DNA from: CAVZLD01 sp964522605
Lineage (GTDB): Bacteria; Planctomycetota; Planctomycetia; Pirellulales; Pirellulaceae
Reading direction: 5' to 3'
Assembly (NCBI GenBank): GCA_964522605.1
Contig: CAZFWV010000142.1
Span: 1 to 15,828, forward strand
Length of the DNA: 15,828 nt
Positions 12,592-15,828 of the stretch are shown here, one piece after another. Each line of letters starts with the position of its first letter. Position 1 is the first letter of the stretch. The notes under the pieces were generated by a model. The model ran no database searches, was not told the origin of the DNA, and saw only the letters and a program-made list of their open reading frames with translations. A program made the position numbers and the translations under genes.

Positions 12592-14277
12592 ATGAGCGTA
12601 GTGGCACGTCCCCACACGAGCGAAGTGCCGCGGACGACCCCCGCGGGTCGACGCACGGCGCAACGTAGCGGAAAACCTGCCCCGCCTCCCCGACGCAAGA
12701 GTCGCCTGCTGCTTCTGCTGGCTGCCGCGGCCGTCATTGTCGCCGTCGGTGTCGGACTCGCGTTGCGACGCGGGGGCGATACGCTCCGCGCGGACGGAAC
12801 GCTCGTCCTGTACGAAGTGAAACCGACCGATCTCGAGGTCACGGTCACCGAACGCGGAAATTTGGAGAGCCAGTTCGACGTTCAGGTCTTGTGCGAAGTT
12901 GACGACGTCAGCGGCGATGGCATTAATGGAACACCCATCGTCTGGATCGTCGAGAACGGATCGTCCGTGAAGGAGGGCGAACTGCTTGTCGAACTCGACT
13001 CGACTCCACTTCGCGACCGGCTCGATGAGCAAGTCCTGGACGCACAAGCCGCAAACGCAAACCACATTCAAGCGAAGGTCGCCTATGAAAACCAGGTGAC
13101 CCAGAATGAGACGAATTTGGCCGAGGCGGAATTGGCCGTGGAATTGGCGAAATTGGCGGTGAAGCAATTCGAGGATGAAGAGGGGGGAACTTTCCAAATC
13201 GAGCTGCAGGAAATCGAACTGCTTGTCCAAGAGGCAGAGGCTGGGCAGTTGATCGAAAAGACCAATCTGGAAGGCACCGAGCAACTGTACAAACTTGGGT
13301 ACCGGAGCAGTGGCGAGTTGGCTCAGGCGCGACTGAACGCGTTGAAGGCGGAGCGTAATCTGGCGACCACGTTGTCCAAACGGCGCGAGTTGGTCGAGTA
13401 CCAGTACAAGAAGCGAAAGATGGAGTTGGAAGGAGCTCTCGCTTCTGCCGAGCGGGAGCGAGAACAGGTTGGGCGAAACAACGAGGCGATTCTCGCTCAG
13501 GCCAAGGCCAAAATGGATGCGGCCGCGGAAGCACTCGAAAAAGAGGAAGAGTTGCTGGCACGTTATACGGATCAAGTCGAGAAATGCAAGATTTATGCGC
13601 CCCAGGACGGCATGGTTGCCTACGCGACGGGAAATCGCTGGAATCGCGAAGAGATCCGGGCGGGAGCACCGGTGCGACCTCGACAAGCGATCCTGTCACT
13701 GCCCAATCTGCAACGCATGCAGGTCAAGACAGCCGTGCATGAATCGGTCCTCGATCGGATCAAGAAGGGGTTGAACGCCTCGATTCGCGTGGATGCATTT
13801 CCCGATCGACAATATAACGGCACGGTCCAGTCGGTTGCTGTCCTGCCTGATCAAGGTGGGTGGATGAGTTCGGACACCAAGGTGTACAGCACGGTTGTCA
13901 CGATCGATCAGGAAGTCGAACAGTTGAAGCCGGGGATGACAGCGGTCGTCCAGATCCATGTCGACCACCTGCGGGATGTACTTGCAATCCCCGTTCAGTC
14001 AATCGTACAGATCGGCAACAGTACTTGGGTCTATGTCCAGGAGAAGGGGCATCCCGCGCGACGTGCCGTCGAATTGGGAGTCACAAACGATCGCTTCGTC
14101 CAGATCCGTAATGGACTGTCCTTCGGTGATCAGGTCGTCTTGAACCCGACCGCCATTGCCGACAGCACGCAAACGAAAAGAGATCTGGGGATGGAGCAGG
14201 AGAAATCTGCGGAACCGGCGGACGACCAAGCGGAACCGATCGAAGAAACGCCAGCGCCTGCCGACGGTCTCAGCTGA
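12592..14277 (+). CDS. Periplasmic adaptor (membrane fusion protein), HlyD/MacA-like
   Basis: The 561-residue product links an inner-membrane transporter to the outer envelope. A proline/arginine-rich cytoplasmic N-terminus (1-37) precedes one membrane anchor (38-58). Then come the first half of the lipoyl/barrel-sandwich domain (about 80-137, with GSSVKEGELLVELD), a long alpha-helical hairpin (about 138-330), the second lipoyl half (CKIYAPQDGMVAYA, about 332-345), and a beta-barrel domain with LKPGMTAVVQIHVDHL and VLAIPVQSIV. The tail from about 530 is acidic and low in complexity. The hairpin is longer than in typical MacA. The start ATG 12592 is preceded by GAGGTG. The permease gene follows after 8 nt, so the two are one operon. 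Family is secure; substrate is unknown. Confidence 0.92.
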   Translation: MSVVARPHTSEVPRTTPAGRRTAQRSGKPAPPPRRKSRLLLLLAAAAVIVAVGVGLALRRGGDTLRADGTLVLYEVKPTDLEVTVTERGNLESQFDVQVLCEVDDVSGDGINGTPIVWIVENGSSVKEGELLVELDSTPLRDRLDEQVLDAQAANANHIQAKVAYENQVTQNETNLAEAELAVELAKLAVKQFEDEEGGTFQIELQEIELLVQEAEAGQLIEKTNLEGTEQLYKLGYRSSGELAQARLNALKAERNLATTLSKRRELVEYQYKKRKMELEGALASAEREREQVGRNNEAILAQAKAKMDAAAEALEKEEELLARYTDQVEKCKIYAPQDGMVAYATGNRWNREEIRAGAPVRPRQAILSLPNLQRMQVKTAVHESVLDRIKKGLNASIRVDAFPDRQYNGTVQSVAVLPDQGGWMSSDTKVYSTVVTIDQEVEQLKPGMTAVVQIHVDHLRDVLAIPVQSIVQIGNSTWVYVQEKGHPARRAVELGVTNDRFVQIRNGLSFGDQVVLNPTAIADSTQTKRDLGMEQEKSAEPADDQAEPIEETPAPADGLS

Positions 14278-14285
14278 CGGCAACC

Positions 14286-15584
14286 ATGTGGTGGACGACG
14301 CTTCAACTCGGCATTCGCAACCTCCTGCTGCACAAGCTGCGCAGTCTGCTCACCATGCTCGGCACCATTCTGGGTGTCGGTTCCGTCATTGCAATGCTCG
14401 CCATAGGCGAAGGTTCGAAGCGTCACGCGGTGGAGCAGATCCGCAAGTTAGGCGCTGCGAACGTGATCATTCGTAGCGTCAAACCGGGAATCGATAACGA
14501 GCAGGGCGGAGCGAACAACAACACAGCTAGCGGTCAGCAGGTCAGTCGCGTTCTCGAGTACGGATTGAAATACGACGACTACGATCGCCTGCTGGAAGCA
14601 ATCCCTTCGATCAAGAAGGCGGTGCCGATCGCGCTGGTTCGCAAGAACGCCCAATATGGGCGTCATCGAGTTCCCAACGCGCGGATCCTGGGCACAACCC
14701 CCGACTACCTGAAAGTCAAAAATCTATCGGTTGTCCGCGGGCGATTCCTGACCGATACCGACCTGCGGACGATTGCCAACGTCGCCGTGCTGGGCGCCGG
14801 CGCCGCACGACAACTGTTCAGCTTCGAAGATCCAGTCGGCAAGTCGCTGCCGATGGGGGATCGTGCCTTTCGGGTGATTGGTGTGCTGGACGTTCAGGAT
14901 CCCGGAAGCGCCTCGACCGCGGCGATCGGCATCAAGGATTTCAACAACGACATCTATATTCCGATTACCTCCGCGCGCAGCCTGTTCGGTGAACTCCAGG
15001 TAATTGTCCGCTCCGGAAGTGAAGATGTCGAACGCAATGAACTGAGCGAGATTACGCTGACCCTGCGAGATGAAACGCTGGTCAGTGCCACGGCCAGTAT
15101 GGCACGTCGGTTGTTGGAGCAAACGCACCCGGAAAGTAGCGATTTCGAGATTCAGGTACCACTCGAGTTGCTGCGCCAAGCGGAGCGTGAAAAACGGATT
15201 TGGAATCTCGTCTTGGGTTCGATCGCCGGCATCTCACTGCTCGTCGGTGGCATTGGCATCATGAACATCATGTTGGCAACCGTCACTGAACGTACGCGAG
15301 AAATCGGAATTCGCCGCGCTCTGGGGGCAAAACGGCGCGATATCATCATTCAGTTCCTTGTCGAAACGATCGTTCTTTCCACAACCGGTGGAATCCTGGG
15401 AATTGGCGTGGGCGTCGCCCTGCCAATCATCGTGTCGAAAGCCTCGGAAATCGAGACCGCAATCAGTCTGATGGCCATTCTACTGGCGTTCAGCTTCTCG
15501 GTGCTGACGGGCATCGTCTTCGGAGTCTATCCCGCCCGCCGCGCCGCACTGCTCGACCCGATCGAAGCACTGCGCCACGAGTAG
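14286..15584 (+). CDS. MacB-like ABC transporter permease (FtsX domain)
   Basis: The 432-residue product has the MacB/LolC-type layout: first helix at about 20-42 (SLLTMLGTILGVGSVIAMLA), a large periplasmic domain (about 45-300), then three helices (about 302-325, 350-380 and 393-420). The last region has the FtsX hallmarks GGIGIMNIMLATVTERTREI, then GIRRALGAKRRDI, and ends YPARRAALLDPIEALRHE. The nucleotide-binding domain found at the N-terminus of E. coli MacB is absent, so a separate ATPase is needed, as in many tripartite ABC systems. None is found in this window. With the adaptor gene it probably forms a mechanotransmission-type export or lipoprotein/antibiotic efflux complex at the inner membrane. 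The gene is followed by repeats, so the ATPase may be more distant or further downstream. Confidence 0.93.
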   Translation: MWWTTLQLGIRNLLLHKLRSLLTMLGTILGVGSVIAMLAIGEGSKRHAVEQIRKLGAANVIIRSVKPGIDNEQGGANNNTASGQQVSRVLEYGLKYDDYDRLLEAIPSIKKAVPIALVRKNAQYGRHRVPNARILGTTPDYLKVKNLSVVRGRFLTDTDLRTIANVAVLGAGAARQLFSFEDPVGKSLPMGDRAFRVIGVLDVQDPGSASTAAIGIKDFNNDIYIPITSARSLFGELQVIVRSGSEDVERNELSEITLTLRDETLVSATASMARRLLEQTHPESSDFEIQVPLELLRQAEREKRIWNLVLGSIAGISLLVGGIGIMNIMLATVTERTREIGIRRALGAKRRDIIIQFLVETIVLSTTGGILGIGVGVALPIIVSKASEIETAISLMAILLAFSFSVLTGIVFGVYPARRAALLDPIEALRHE

Positions 15585-15828
15585 ACGGTCGCCGTATCAA
15601 ACACGACTGATTCAACCAACACCACTGCGGCAAACACCTCTGCGGCCCTCTGCGCCTCTGCGGCCCTCTGCGCCTCTGCGGCCCTCTGCGCCTCTGCGGC
15701 CCTCTGCGCCTCTGCGGACTCCGCGTTTTCGAATTCTTGTCTTAAGCGGTGTATGCCTGGATAGAAGAAGTTCAAACGCAGCGCAGCCTTCGGCCGCAAC
15801 CAAAGGGGATATTGCCGCGCTCGGCGCA
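15585..15828. other. Right-edge non-coding region with tandem repeat
   Basis: After the permease stop, 15585-15637 shows nothing recognisable, then an 18-bp tandem array and about 110 nt of unassigned sequence to the window edge. Open frames on the minus strand are produced by the array (AEAQRA repeats) and are not convincing genes. Confidence 0.65.
15638..15717. repeat. 18-bp tandem repeat, about 4.4 units
   Basis: The unit CTCTGCGGCCCTCTGCGC repeats without change at 15638-15655, 15656-15673, 15674-15691 and 15692-15709, followed by CTCTGCGG. The two halves of the unit are themselves related (CTCTGCGGC / CCTCTGCGC). Identical units point to recent expansion or ongoing slippage. Confidence 0.95.

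Noticed and set aside
12478..13686. 402-codon minus-strand ORF opposite the adaptor gene
   Set aside because: It is antisense to a clearly recognised membrane fusion protein; its composition mirrors the coding strand's third-position bias.

Overview
The window looks like chromosomal DNA from a moderately GC-rich member of the Planctomycetota, probably a Pirellulales-like lineage. The inference rests on four things: a PEP-CTERM protein carrying dockerin/EF-hand-like calcium repeats, a DUF1570-type metallopeptidase, several conserved but uncharacterised proteins of planctomycete type, and a high load of short palindromic and tandem repeats between genes. I see no tRNA, rRNA, CRISPR array, transposase, prophage or origin. 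Family names come from motif recognition only; no search was run.

Layout. Positions 1-692 (+) hold the C-terminal end of a large zinc-dependent metalloprotease, cut by the window edge. A P-II nitrogen regulator (982-1329, +) and a degenerate CheY-like receiver protein (1455-1802, +) follow. Three copies of a short interspersed repeat lie after each of these three genes; copy 2 runs exactly into the start codon of the receiver gene. Positions 1803-2143 hold tandem simple repeats. On the minus strand yacG (DNA gyrase inhibitor) overlaps by ATGA a multi-pass membrane protein (3663 down to 2144). A DUF1570 metallopeptidase (4072-5436, +) converges, with overlapping stop codons, on a zinc-ribbon/one-TM protein (6323-5433, -). 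Two unrelated palindromic elements then lie side by side (6382-6604), followed by a TerB-like protein (7214-6633, -) and a universal stress protein (7459-7932, +) whose leader can form alternative hairpins. A PEP-CTERM/calcium-repeat secreted protein (9597-8335, -), a small unknown protein plus PAC2-family protein operon (11243-10069, -), a divergent lipoprotein with a C-x4-R phosphatase motif (11444-12055, +), and a membrane-fusion adaptor plus MacB-like permease pair without its ATPase (12592-15584, +) complete the gene content. An 18-bp tandem repeat lies near the right edge.

How the genes fit together. This is mainly housekeeping and envelope content rather than one accessory island. Tight couplings are yacG/membrane protein, unknown/PAC2, and adaptor/permease. 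The P-II and receiver genes may form a regulatory pair. The lipoprotein, DUF1570 protein, PEP-CTERM protein and efflux pair all act at or beyond the inner membrane. No defence or biosynthetic cluster is visible. The most unusual signals are the structured repeat families, especially the three-copy element at 695-2105, and the unknown partner gene of PAC2.
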